Origin: Calonectria ilicicola
Taxonomy: Eukaryota > Ascomycota > Sordariomycetes > Hypocreales > Nectriaceae
Assembly: GCA_020809705.1 (NCBI GenBank)
Contig: CP085830.1
Coordinates: 5,456,001-5,520,000, forward strand
Direction: 5' to 3'
Length of the DNA stretch: 64,000 nt
Shown here: positions 54,346 to 64,000 of the stretch, piece after piece
Layout of the letters: the number at the start of each line of letters is the position of its first letter
How positions within the stretch are numbered: the first letter of the stretch is position 1
Notes under the pieces: generated by a model
Seen by the model: only the letters and a program-made list of their open reading frames with translations
The model's database searches: none
Told to the model about the DNA's origin: nothing
Made by a program: the position numbers and the translations under genes

Positions 54346-55035
54346 CTAAGCCTTGAGATGGGCCCTTCTACCGCGAGCCTTGATGCGAGCCGCAGCAGTT
54401 CCGTTACCAGCGCCAGCATTACCACCTGCCATCTGAACCGGAACAACACCACCAAAGGGGCCGGCCCTAGCTGGGTTTTGGCAGCGAACCAAGCACACAT
54501 TGTCCTGGCCAGCGACGGTTCCCGTGCATTGTTGGTCTGCTGGAATTGCAGCTGCGAGAGGGAAGTCCTGAGTTTGTCCATCGCGGTTGCGACCACGGTC
54601 GTTACCTGCAACGTTTTGCGTGACGGTAATCTGAGTCCAGTCCGCGGCCGTGCCGTCGCTGTTAATCATACAAGTGTATGGTCCGGCACCATCGCTGTTG
54701 ACCTGATGGAGAGTCATTGTGAGTTCTCCGCCAGCCGTGACCTGAGGGAGATCATCTCCAGTTTCGGCCATGATTGCTGCAGTGCCGCTTTCGACGTTGT
54801 TGTCTCCAGCACCAAGCGTCTCACCAACAGTCTCCTCAGCATCACCGCGGAAACGAGTCGCATCTTGCTGAAAAGGACGGCGACCAGTCCCATCACGGGG
54901 AGTTGAAGTATCCACACCCAAAGCCATGCCACTGCCACCAGCATTTCCGACCGCATTGGTGATGACGCTGTGGCCTGCAGCGAGTTTTCCAACAGCAACA
55001 ATAAAGAAGAGAATTGTCTGCTTGAAGAAGAACAT
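54346..55035 (-). CDS. Egh16/MAS3-like secreted virulence-factor homologue
   Basis: An intronless 229-aa ORF with ATG at 55035 ([21 protein letters not shown]). The N-terminus is a signal peptide ending near LAAGHSV. The next part [20 protein letters not shown] and the later [57 protein letters not shown] match the pattern of the Egh16-like family (GEgh16, MAS3, GAS1/GAS2), which is expressed in appressoria of plant and insect pathogens and needed for penetration in some of them. The paired Cys and the HSVITNA start are diagnostic for the family. The short Arg/Lys-rich C-terminus ([13 protein letters not shown]) is typical. Function at the molecular level is unknown. Confidence 0.9.
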   Translation of the reverse strand: MFFFKQTILFFIVAVGKLAAGHSVITNAVGNAGGSGMALGVDTSTPRDGTGRRPFQQDATRFRGDAEETVGETLGAGDNNVESGTAAIMAETGDDLPQVTAGGELTMTLHQVNSDGAGPYTCMINSDGTAADWTQITVTQNVAGNDRGRNRDGQTQDFPLAAAIPADQQCTGTVAGQDNVCLVRCQNPARAGPFGGVVPVQMAGGNAGAGNGTAAARIKARGRRAHLKA

Positions 55036-57044
55036 GGCGACGCAACGGATTAAGCTTTTCTGAATAAATAAAATTATTATGGTGGTGTAGGAGTGAGAAA
55101 AAGTGCAATGTTTGAACCAGCAAACAAATAAGTAAGTAGATGATTATGAAACAACTGGGTAGTGACTTGTATTGATAGTGACAAAAGAAACATACAGCCT
55201 TGCGGAAAGACCTGATTTAAATGCTTTTTTCGATCAAGCAAAAGCGAAGCGATCTAGACCATCTCGTCCAGCCAAGACGGCAACATCCAGAGCCGAAACG
55301 TCGTCGAGGCATCACCAGAATATGAGAATCACGTTTGCCCGTTTTTAGTGACGAATTTCCATATACAACCTGTGGTTTCAATCAACTACTGGTCGGCACT
55401 ACGGTTGAAATGTTGGTACTACCGAGGATGATTAGTTTCAGGGCCGTTTTCATCGTCAAAAATCTGCTGAGCCTATCGCATCTAAAAGCACACAACCTGC
55501 CCTCAGGTTCGCGCTGTCTTGGCCTATCACACAATGTGGCTGAGCCGGAAGTTTCGTGGTTCCGGTCAGGCATTGGTGCTAAAGGGGCTGATATTTCCGG
55601 GTTGGGCATGATGCGACGGAGACCGGAAACAAGACTCATTCTCGAGGGCGCACGTGCGTGGTTTCACCCGAAACCTCGACTTGAACGAATGAATTGACAA
55701 GGCCTGCAGATCAAGGAGGAGAAAAGTAACCTGGCGAAACTATCGCTTAATAATCTGTTTTATAAAGGACAGGCTGATGCAAGGGTTTTGAATAACGCCT
55801 AGTTTTCGTAGAATCTCATATGAAATGTTAGTGAGGGTGGATTTTGGAATCTGATTTTTTTTGCCAGCGAGTTAGAGCCCCTTCTTTACAAATTTGCAAT
55901 CAACATGCACATTTCGCCGGTCCGCCGCTGCTTTGTACCTGTGATAATTATGTTGTTTGCGGAGCTGCTGCTCAGATTTGAGTCACAGGCATGTACGGCA
56001 TATACATGTACACATTGGTTGTTTTTTTCTTTTTTTTTTTTGTGATCCATTGACGCAAAGCTGATGTTGCGCGGGGGCCAAAATTCTGTCCGACTTTTGA
56101 TCGAGAGGGTGGTTTAGTAGTTGCGGCATTGATCATGCATCATAAAAATAGGTTGACTATTCTTAACATGCCAATAAAGTAGTTTTCAGACCGCGACAAC
56201 TAGTAATCGACCATTTTACTAATAGGGTTCATGACCAAGATTCGGAAATTCGGTGATTGCCTTATCTGTCGCGTTTCGGAGATTGCCAAATCGGTATCTG
56301 ACCCATGGCCTAATCTCAGGTCACCTGTGTGCGTTGGATAGGCCATTTGGTTGAGATGTGGAGCTACAGAAGCAAGAAACTAAAGACTATACCTAAAGCA
56401 GTTATGATTGTGTTATAATCCTAAGACTAGAGTTGGACAAGTATTGGTTTCTGCATCCTAATCTCTTGTCCTTACTATAGCACCTCACTTTTAATTTGTC
56501 AACGCTTTCGTCTCGACATCGAATATTGATTTAACACAGGAGTGAAGTAGGTATAATATGTGATGCTTGATACCTAGCTAACGTTGCATTGCAATACAAT
56601 GTGGATTTAGCTCTGTTGAATGCTACTGCAGGCCCTCAGGGCATCTCATGACCAGGATCTGATTGGCAAGTCATGTCTGTATAATTGGGCACGAACTTGA
56701 CCGTGGACATTAAAAGAACCCAACGTAGGACCCACAAAGGTGGGAATAAATGATTAGTCATTTAAAAAACGATATCGCGAGACTCAAGCGTTGGGATTGG
56801 TGTGCTAAATTGGAAGAATTAAAGTGTGCACGTGTGCGACAAGAGGATCTCATGAGTAAGCCACCACTGCGCATTGTATATTCACATTGCACCTTTATTT
56901 AGATTGGAGGTATACTATAAAGTAGGCTCTAGATCCCAGTTTGAGTCTTTTTGTGGCTCACCGCTATACTCGACTATTCTCATTGACTTCCAAATTGTAC
57001 CCAATTTCTGCCCCATACTTCTTCTTTCTTTATTGTCTGCCAAA
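55036..57044. other. Long intergenic region, nothing recognised
   Basis: About 2 kb with no supported gene. It includes the promoter of the Egh16-like gene, A/T homopolymer runs near 55.85 and 56.0 kb, and the leader of the small secreted gene. Confidence 0.4.
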
Positions 57045-57417
57045 ATGTCCATCAAACTGATTTTGACCACGTTTGGGCTTGCTCTCCTAAGCCTTCCTGG
57101 CCTTGTAATTGCTCATCCAGTCGAGTAAGTAGCACGCCAAACTATCCCAAGACAGCACTTGGAGACATGTTTCATGGCTAAGCAAAATGGCATCAGTGTC
57201 GATGAAGGCACCGGACTGCGTGAATATAAAGCAGTTCGTCGCTCGAACCCAGGTATTGGAATTCAGAATCCCGAGTTATCTTGACAAAGACAGTCGCTAA
57301 TCTTTATTGGATGAGCTGGCGCATGCGGCCCGTTCTGTGGACAAAGATTCCACAGTGCCCAAACTGGCACAAAGAGATGAGCTTGTAACAATAGAGTGCT
57401 CGTATTGCGAGGAATAA
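57045..57417 (+). CDS. Very small secreted peptide gene, exon structure uncertain
   Basis: Exon 1 (57045-57124) encodes a clear signal peptide (MSIKLILTTFGLALLSLPGL VIA then HP). A good GTAAGT intron ends at CATCAG and exon 2 (from 57197) continues VDEGTGLREYKA. Two endings are possible. Read through, the protein stops at 57284 (55 aa, ending GIGIQNPELS). If a GTTCGT donor at 57233 is used with the GATGAG acceptor near 57316, after a perfect GCTAATC branch, the protein continues LAHAARSVDKDSTVPKLAQRDELV and ends TIECSYCEE at 57417 (72 aa). The same rare GTTCGT donor is needed in the PhyH gene, which favours the longer form. Function is unknown. Confidence 0.55.
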
Positions 57418-57775
57418 CTGCGGGTCATACGATGGCGTGCTACTTGTAGCTGGCATTTCATGAACAAATAAGTGAGAAGATGAAAGATGGATGTAACGTA
57501 TCTCTCTGTTATGTCAATAAAGTCATTTTTTCTTCTCAACATTCCCTACTGTTGTTATTATGGATGTTAGAGGACATGCGCGGTTCTACCGACTGATTTG
57601 TGTTTACAAAGGGAGGAGCCCTGCGTGATGATGTGCACAAGGACCGCAGTGGTGTTAGCCAGGTGGTCTCGGCACGTGAGGCTAGTGTGGCTTAGCATGT
57701 CTTGGCTGCTTAGCTTGTGCAAAAGCAAGGTCTCTCAGCCTGGCGGAATTAGGCTGTCCTTGTGACAACGAAGCA
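57418..57775. other. Intergenic, nothing recognised
   Basis: About 0.36 kb upstream of the HET locus; no gene is recognised. Confidence 0.4.
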
Positions 57776-59807
57776 ATGGGAAACATTGTTTCGTGGTGGA
57801 ATCGCCGATGCGGTCTATGCTATTTCAAATTGAAACCAGGGACGCCTTTTCTCAATGAGCCACTTGTATCCCAGGGGAAACAGCCGGCTTGGCCTGCCTT
57901 GATCTGGGAAGAAGGCCGGCTCGACGATGTGCTTGACCCGCCTGAAGGTGTAAGAACCATCAGCATCAAAACAACGCTGGACACACTTGGTATCTCTTCT
58001 CAGCGCGGATGTGTTGGTTGCTCTGCCATTTTGAAATACCTTGAGGATCAAATCCACGAAAGAGGCGTCAGCTTGGATGAAAAGTGTCGGAAATCACAAT
58101 GTCAGCTTCGCTGGCTAGTTGGAGATCGTAAGGATTTTTATCTCGGCCTTCAAATCACCACATTGACAAAGAGATGCAAAATTCGACATTGTGCTTGGAT
58201 ATACCGGCTTCTTATGTCGTAAGTCTTTTTTATTTGAATGGCAACAAAATATATGCTTACCTGTCGGCCCTAAAGGTCACCCAGCTGCAAGAAAGCTTTC
58301 TCGAGAATTGGCGCGAGGGTACACAGGCTCTCCAGGGTCCCTCCGCAGTGTGCAAAAATGGATTCAAGATTGCGATTCGGCTCATCAGCGATGAAAACAG
58401 TCAGCATCCCAACTTCCCTATCGCGTTTTGAAACTCTCAAAGTGCAAGGGCTCCATTTCAGTTCGCCTTGTTCAAGACCTCGGGCAGCAAGAAAAATATG
58501 CCTGTCTCAGTCATCGTTGGGGTAAATCTACGCTTCTTTGCCGTACAACAAAGGCTACAATCTCGACACACATTCAGTCTGTTCCGTGGACAAATCTTCC
58601 CAAGACTTTCCAAGAGGCGGCAGAGGTGACATTATTTTTGGGACTCGAATACCTTTGGATAGATTCTCTGTGCATAATTCAAGATGATGAAGACGACTGG
58701 AAGGTTCAAGCAGCTCAAATGTGCAACATTTATCAAGGTTCATACATAACGATTGCAGCGACAAGCTCCAACGACAGCGACGAAGGGCTTTTCAAAACCC
58801 GACCCAGAACTCGGATCGAGACTTTCAACTCGATATTCCACAAAATGTTCATCTACAAAGCCCTAGATCACTCGTACGGACGTCAAGAACTAAACTATTG
58901 TTTTTCACTGCTATCACGTGGGTGGGTATATCAAGAGCGTTTACTTTCACGGCGAATGATTCATTTCTCCTCTGAGGAGCTCAGATTTGAGTGTGCCCAT
59001 TTCACGGCTCTCTGTCAGTGCGGGGATTATCAATCCTGGTATTGGAAGCATGAGCATCTCGAGGCTTTGGAAAGTTTTGACCTGGCGGAGATTATCACGT
59101 ATTGGCACCAAGTAGTGTATAACTATACTGCTTTGGATCTGACCCACCATTCGGACGCCCTTCCAGCTCTCGCAGGTGTTGCCAGGCAGCATGGAATAGC
59201 TCACCAGGCAATTCTTGGGAGGTATGCTGCCGGACTCTGGTATAATACGCTACCATATGATTTGATATGGCACGTCATGAACGGATATCGGAGCAGGCGT
59301 TCAGAATCAACCTCTGCACCGACCTGGTCCTGGGCATCCATAGCGGAGAATAGCGTAACCCTAGGCTATGAAAGAGTAACGGAAGACCTCCAAGTTATAA
59401 ATCTCGATATCAAGCTAGCCGGTCCAGATGAATATGGCTCTGTTAAATCTGCAAAATTATCACTCCGAGGCTCTCTGGTGGTAGGGTCGTGGAAATGGGA
59501 CAAGCAAGACGCAAATAGCAAGTGGGTGCACTTTTATGCTCATGGAAGTCCCAAATCGTACTTTATTCACATGGACTATAACTTTTCTATCGCAGGAAAC
59601 TCGTGGCATATAGCAGAAGGGTCCAAGATGTACATTTTCAAAACAGGTTTTGTCGGCGATGGGTGCCATGTATGCTTGGTACTTCGAAAATCGAAAGGGG
59701 TCGTAGGCGCATACGAGCGCGTCGGTTTACTGGCGGAAGCACCAATTGGAGATGTCGATTTGTGGTTTATGAATGGAGGCACTGAAGAAACTATAGTTCT
59801 AGTGTAG
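57776..59807 (+). pseudogene. HET (heterokaryon incompatibility) domain gene, probably disrupted
   Basis: The HET core is complete from about 58428 to 59807: KYACLSHRWGKSTLL, TFQEAAEVTLFLGLEYLWID followed by SLCIIQDDEDDWKVQAAQM, and SRGWVYQERLLSRRMIHFSS. It continues to a C-terminus with the usual TWSWASI motif. The 5' part is broken. From ATG at 57776 (MGNIVSWWNRRCGLCYFKL) a first exon runs to about 58130, and a segment in the HET frame (HPAARKLSRELARGYTGSPG, SVQKWIQDCDSAHQR) is cut by a TGA at 58392-58394 just before the core. The 459-codon core frame itself has no early ATG. No splice pair removes the TGA without losing conserved sequence. HET proteins trigger cell death on non-self fusion, so decay of one allele is plausible. 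Confidence 0.7.
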
Positions 59808-59912
59808 CAAGTGCACGATGAGAGTAAAATACTTAAGAACAACACATTAGACATCTTAACAGGGTATCACTTTCATTTACTATTTTATCAGTCAAGTTGC
59901 ATATATCCCTTC

Positions 59913-60771
59913 TTAATCCTCTAGAATCGCACTATCGACCTCCATGCCTGGTGCTGTACCATCAAACCGACTTCCAGGTTTTAGATAGCAGTTTCCGGGG
60001 GCATAGCTTTGGTGCCATGCATTGTAAATGTCGTTCCACGCAGGAATGTAATTGACAGATTTGCACGATACATTCAGATTTTTCGAGTTCCAGATGCTGC
60101 ATGACTCCATACACCCGTTGAAGCTGTTTGCAAATAGCGAATAGAATGGTGTAGAGTTTATATTTGACCAGCATCGAACCTTGTATTTTTTCGTGTCCGA
60201 GTTATCTGTTTAGTTGTTAGCACATGCTCATGTATGTCACCACTTATTCGTACTTTGCGTGGTATACGTCTGTCCAGTTGAATTAATGCCTCGATTCGTA
60301 CAGCCATTGCTCAGGTACGACAGACTTGTAGTGTCATTCAAGGTCTCGAATTGGTGGTATAAATTATTGTACTTGGTCACGGCTACTCCGGTGCCGGCCG
60401 CCAATCCAACAACTGCGATAGCCAGGAATGCAATGATTATAGATATAACGAGAGGGGAATTCCACCACCTCTGCTTTTGTTCATACGGTGGCACGCCCGG
60501 CCATATCGGAGGGTATTGAAAAGGAGAACCGTAGGGTGATAGGCCGGTGGTCTGACTATTCATGTACGCACTATAAAACTGATCGCCTGGTTTGGGTTGC
60601 GGTGAGTCTACCAGTTGTAGCCCATCCGGCGGGTGATAGACTTCGGGTTCGGTAGGAGTGGGAGCTACTTCGGGGGCATCGTCATATTGCTAATTAGCCG
60701 TGTTAGTGTGGGCCAAGCAGTCGGATCTCGGTATACAGATGGGAAATGCTCACCGGAGTAGGGGTAGCCAT
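59913..60771 (-). CDS. Single-pass membrane protein with extracellular Cys domain, next to HET locus
   Basis: Three exons (60771-60754, 60689-60254, 60205-59913) give 248 aa in frame; exon 1 encodes only six residues (MATPTP). The N-terminal 95 residues are Pro-rich and polar (PEVYHPPDGLQLVDSPQPKP). The only transmembrane helix is WNSPLVISIIIAFLAIAVVGLAAGTGVAV (residues about 100-128; written as one helix of mostly Ile, Ala and Val). A heptad-like stretch (YNNLYHQFETLNDTTSLSYL) and a Cys-rich outer domain follow (NGCTNRG, VRCWSNINS, NGCMESCSIWNSKN, NVSCKSVNYIPAW, GNCYLKPG). Its 3' end is about 100 bp from that of the HET gene. This topology recurs beside HET genes in fungi, but that is my general impression, not a checked fact. 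Confidence 0.8.
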
Positions 60772-62263
60772 AATCCAAGATGTTTGATAAGAGCAATAAT
60801 TTGGCAGCAATCAAGGCAGCCATTAGATTTCTTGGCGGCAAAGCTTGGGGCGAGGAAATCAACGGGTTTTGTTCGAGGACCACATGGAGGGACCAACATG
60901 GCGGGACCAGCATGGCAGACCAACACTGACTGGGCTTAGCTACGCTACGAGGACGGCAGTGTACTTGAGGCTTGTGGGTGCAAAATCAAGCAAAATATTC
61001 ACCAATAAGAGACAGTCGTTGTTGGACAGTGCGCTGGGGAAGCGGGATGTGGCAACATCAGCTTACAGCACGACATAGTCCTGGCCCCCAAGCTTCACCA
61101 TGGACGGGAAAGCCACAATAGCCCCAAATCCAGGTCAGGTGAGCCTAGTATGGGGTCTCTGTTGGGTCGAGGCCAGCTCAAAGAGCACTATTCCTTCAGC
61201 CACTGGGCCCATGGATGTGGCACACCAAAAGTTGATGGGCGATCTTAAGCTTGCGAATTGACCACAGCCAATCAGAAGGCGATGGCGGACCGACCCGCCA
61301 TACGGAGACTTTTGCTCAGAAATTTGTGCAAAAATAAATCAGCCTTGTGGGCTGTGTCCTCCATTATTCGGCGCACCATTGGACTGCATCTGGGCAAATC
61401 CACCAAAAGCCCCCACCAAGCAAAAAGTGCGTCGTCATTCCAACGCAGCGGCTGAGATGCAAGTTGGTTAAAGGATCACTGACACGTAACTTGTGCAGTC
61501 TTATGGGTCCCATGATCTCATTGGGTACCCTGGGGTTGGGCCGCGAGAAATTTGCGAGCATCTTCCTGACATGACGGACATGATTTGAGCTTTCAAATCT
61601 GCGTGAGCCAGGCGTGGCCTGTCTTGCAGCCGTTTCTCAAGCAAACTGCACTATGTGAGCATGTGCCAGGAAGGATTTAGAAAAGCTCATTGGTTGCCGT
61701 GTCTGGGGTTGAAACTTGTGTCAGATGGCTTGATTCTCTGACACCTTTGGCTATTTATACCTTTGGCGGGTCCGATTGGCTTGGACGCCCGACTCTGCCA
61801 CAATTCCTTCACCCCAATATCCCTGTTTAGCCCTGACTAAGGAAAATTTGTCAAGACAGGATTCAAACCAGAAGCTTGTTTTTTGCATTTGCATTGCCCT
61901 TCACCATCAGGTTTCATATAGCCCTTGATGGCATGCAGGTATAATGCCAATAATCTCAAGTTTGCTGAGGAAATACAATCACGTTCAGTCAACCTCAAAA
62001 TGAATTCGATAGATTATTATTCTTTCCTTCAAAAACATAGTCCTTTAAAATTATTCTCCACAGTACATCATAGTTGGTGAATGGAATAAAGTGTGCGATC
62101 AAAAATAACGGCCAAAACTCAATGCCAATTTGACAAAGATCTGCGCAACCCATTCAAATAGCTACCACGCTGCAGATAAAATCATGTTCTCACGTAGCCT
62201 GACTTATTCTCGACTACCAATCCCAGATGCAGCATCTCCTCCGCGTCAGCTTTGGGTAGTAGC
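60772..62263. other. Intergenic, nothing recognised
   Basis: About 1.5 kb between two minus-strand genes. No supported gene; the short frames at 60.8-61.6 kb lack features. Confidence 0.4.
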
Positions 62264-63759
62264 TTACACGAAGCTAATCCAGCTCACGCTTGCCAGCATA
62301 CCAGCGACCAATAGTGTCCCAAATGCATCCAGATGTCCTGCTCCGCCCGAGGGCCCTGAGGTCTGGGATGCCGCACCTGTGCTGGTACTGCTAGCTCCAG
62401 AGGCAGATGAAGAGCTTTTTTCGCCACTTTTTGAGGTTCCGCCCGTTGAAAGCGTAACTGGCGCATCTGCCTTGAAAATCAAAAGGTTGGAGACGGCCGC
62501 CAGAACATTCATTTCCTCGCCGGCACCGCTTGTTTTTGGCTCGACGAATTTTCCCTCTGTCCAATAAAATCCGCACTCTCGACCAGACTTTCCTCCCGTG
62601 CACTGGCTGGCTGCTGCCTTGGCCGACGTTTGCAAAACGGGCAGAATTTTCGCAGCAGTAAAGGGGGCGACTTGGGTCACTCCGGCGAGCCAACGGGTGG
62701 TTATGCCCTTGAAGGAGATCATGTCAGTTGTGCAAGTGCCACGCTCCTCACAAGCCAGTTCATTGGCAATGCCATCGGGAAAGAAAGTGCTCAGGGTTGA
62801 GTTAACAAGAGCAGTGACACGGTCCCGCCAGACTTTGGAGCCATCAGTCTAGTATACGTTAGCAAAGCAAGAAACGGGTCAAGAGCAGGATTTGGAGGAG
62901 CCGTACGTAGTTGTACATGAATGCCGCACCGTGAGCCAAGGCGCCGACGTTGTATGAAAACTGGGCCTTGTTAATGTCTGTGCAGTTGTTGTCGGTATGA
63001 GCACCGTCGTAAACAGCCCAGGAATCATTGTCAATAAACCCTACGTCATATAGCCACTCCCAAGCCTGGGCAGCTTTCGTGGCGTAGGTTTCATTCCCGG
63101 TATACCGTGCCAGACGCGCCCCCAGGTTAAAAAAGCAACCGTTGGATATGGCTAGAACAGATCAGCCCAAGAACACGGACATCAAAGAGGGGGGGTCAAA
63201 TACAGTTCTTGTAATCATAGCCATTATTGAATGATGCAATCATCCAGCGCAGGCCACCACCGCACGTCTTCTCGTCAAGTCGCGCGCTCATGTCGTCAAA
63301 AACATTTTGAGCCAAAGTAAGCCACTGCGGTTGATCGGAAGGTGGGTTTGGGAACTTGTCTTCGGCTGCCATCATGGCAGACAAGCCCCAAAAGCACTGG
63401 TCATCGTTGGCGAGAGACACGGTCTGGTTTGTGGGCATAAAGCCGTCGTCTTCCCCAACCTGGTGAAGCAGTCCAGCCGTGACAATGTCGTTGTAGGTGG
63501 AATTGCCCGTCAAGTGCCAGTAGTCGATAAGTGAGCCTAGAAAGACGCCGCTTTCCCAAAACCAATACTCGTCGGATGGAAGCAGGCCGGGAGTGTTGCC
63601 TGGTTTGTCGCCGTCGTACAGTGACACGAGGTCATCAGCCACTAAGCGAGCGGAATTGACAATGCTGTCGGTCGAGTCGATGCTGAGTCCCCCTGCAGCC
63701 GCAACTCTGGTGCAGAGGAGGGCTGCAGCCAGCGAAGTGAGGCTGGATATTTTCCCCAT
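62264..63759 (-). CDS. GH76 family cell-wall enzyme (Dfg5/Dcw1-like), GPI-anchored
   Basis: Three exons (63759-63204, 63151-62907, 62848-62264) give 461 aa in frame. The start is ATG in MGKISSLTSLAAALLCT; an earlier in-frame segment lacks an ATG. A signal peptide precedes GLSIDSTDSIVNSARLVADDL. The (alpha/alpha)6 barrel carries family blocks YWFWESGVFLGSLIDYWHLT, QTVSLANDDQCFWGLSAMMA, the ISNGCFFNLGARLARYTGN joint, and IDNDSWAVYDGAHTDNNCTD with the two catalytic-site Asp residues. A Ser/Thr-rich tail and hydrophobic end (LDAFGTLLVAGMLASVSWISFV, positions 440-461) fit a GPI signal. Dfg5/Dcw1 proteins cross-link GPI-mannoproteins to wall glucan and are essential as a pair in yeasts. Confidence 0.92.
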
Positions 63760-64000
63760 GGCCAGCAACAAGCTGTAGTTTAAACGAATGACTGTAAACG
63801 AATGATGATGGATCAAAGCTGGAATTTTCTCCAGTGCCCCTTGGAGGAAGCGGTTAATTATGACCAAGTCGGCAGTATCCTCATTGGGCTTGGTCGTCTG
63901 CTAGCCCTTTGACTCTGTGGGGTCGGCGAATTTCCGTCGACTTTTCCGATTGGCCTGTTAGCTTGGAGATCAGCGAATCACTACGCTATGACCGTATCGA

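Overview
This window is from a filamentous ascomycete, most likely a member of the Hypocreales. The evidence is short GT-AG introns of about 45-75 bp with CTAAC/CTGAC-like branch sites, three Zn2Cys6 transcription factor genes, a HET-domain locus, many GPI-anchored or small secreted proteins, an Egh16/MAS3-like virulence-factor homologue, and AT-rich tracts that look RIP-degraded. No rRNA, tRNA, CRISPR or operon structure was seen. All calls were made by eye from translated frames and splice signals; no database search was run.

Layout. 0-9 kb: an Erg6-like SAM methyltransferase, an alpha/beta hydrolase, a SAT4/Pth11-like seven-helix membrane protein and a one-domain cupin. 9.6-11.1 kb: a decayed gene, one long frame broken by many stops and without frameshifts. 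11.4-17.4 kb: a prolyl-4-hydroxylase-like dioxygenase, a GPI-anchored Ser/Thr-rich protein, a 1.7 kb extremely AT-rich block, and a Cys-rich GPI protein. 19.7-24.7 kb: an RlpA/expansin-like secreted protein, a protein with a hexapeptide repeat open in two frames, and a GC-rich intact gene resembling a domesticated retrotransposon Gag.

25.8-35.6 kb is the best candidate functional cluster: a CocE/NonD hydrolase and a phytanoyl-CoA-dioxygenase-like enzyme share a 404 bp divergent promoter, followed by a Zn2Cys6 regulator and a divergently paired MFS transporter, then a multi-helix membrane protein. 36.6-39.3 kb holds two secreted proteins: one with acidic, KGK and NNAG tracts, and a PAN/apple-like protein with an in-frame TAG. 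40.2-49.1 kb: a kievitone-hydratase-like lipocalin-fold enzyme, a Zn2Cys6 regulator whose zinc cluster needs a 3-nt micro-exon, a frameshifted epoxide hydrolase and a third Zn2Cys6 regulator, which together look like a detoxification or specialised-metabolism neighbourhood. 50.4-64 kb: a tannase/feruloyl esterase, a 100-residue Cys-rich secreted protein missed by simple ORF calling, the Egh16-like protein, a tiny signal-peptide gene, a broken HET gene next to a single-pass membrane protein, and a GH76 Dfg5/Dcw1-like cell-wall enzyme.

Several genes (epoxide hydrolase, HET, PAN protein, the 35 kb membrane protein) carry one apparent disruption each. Either this is a region of active gene decay or the assembly has residual base errors; RNA-seq and read mapping would separate these.
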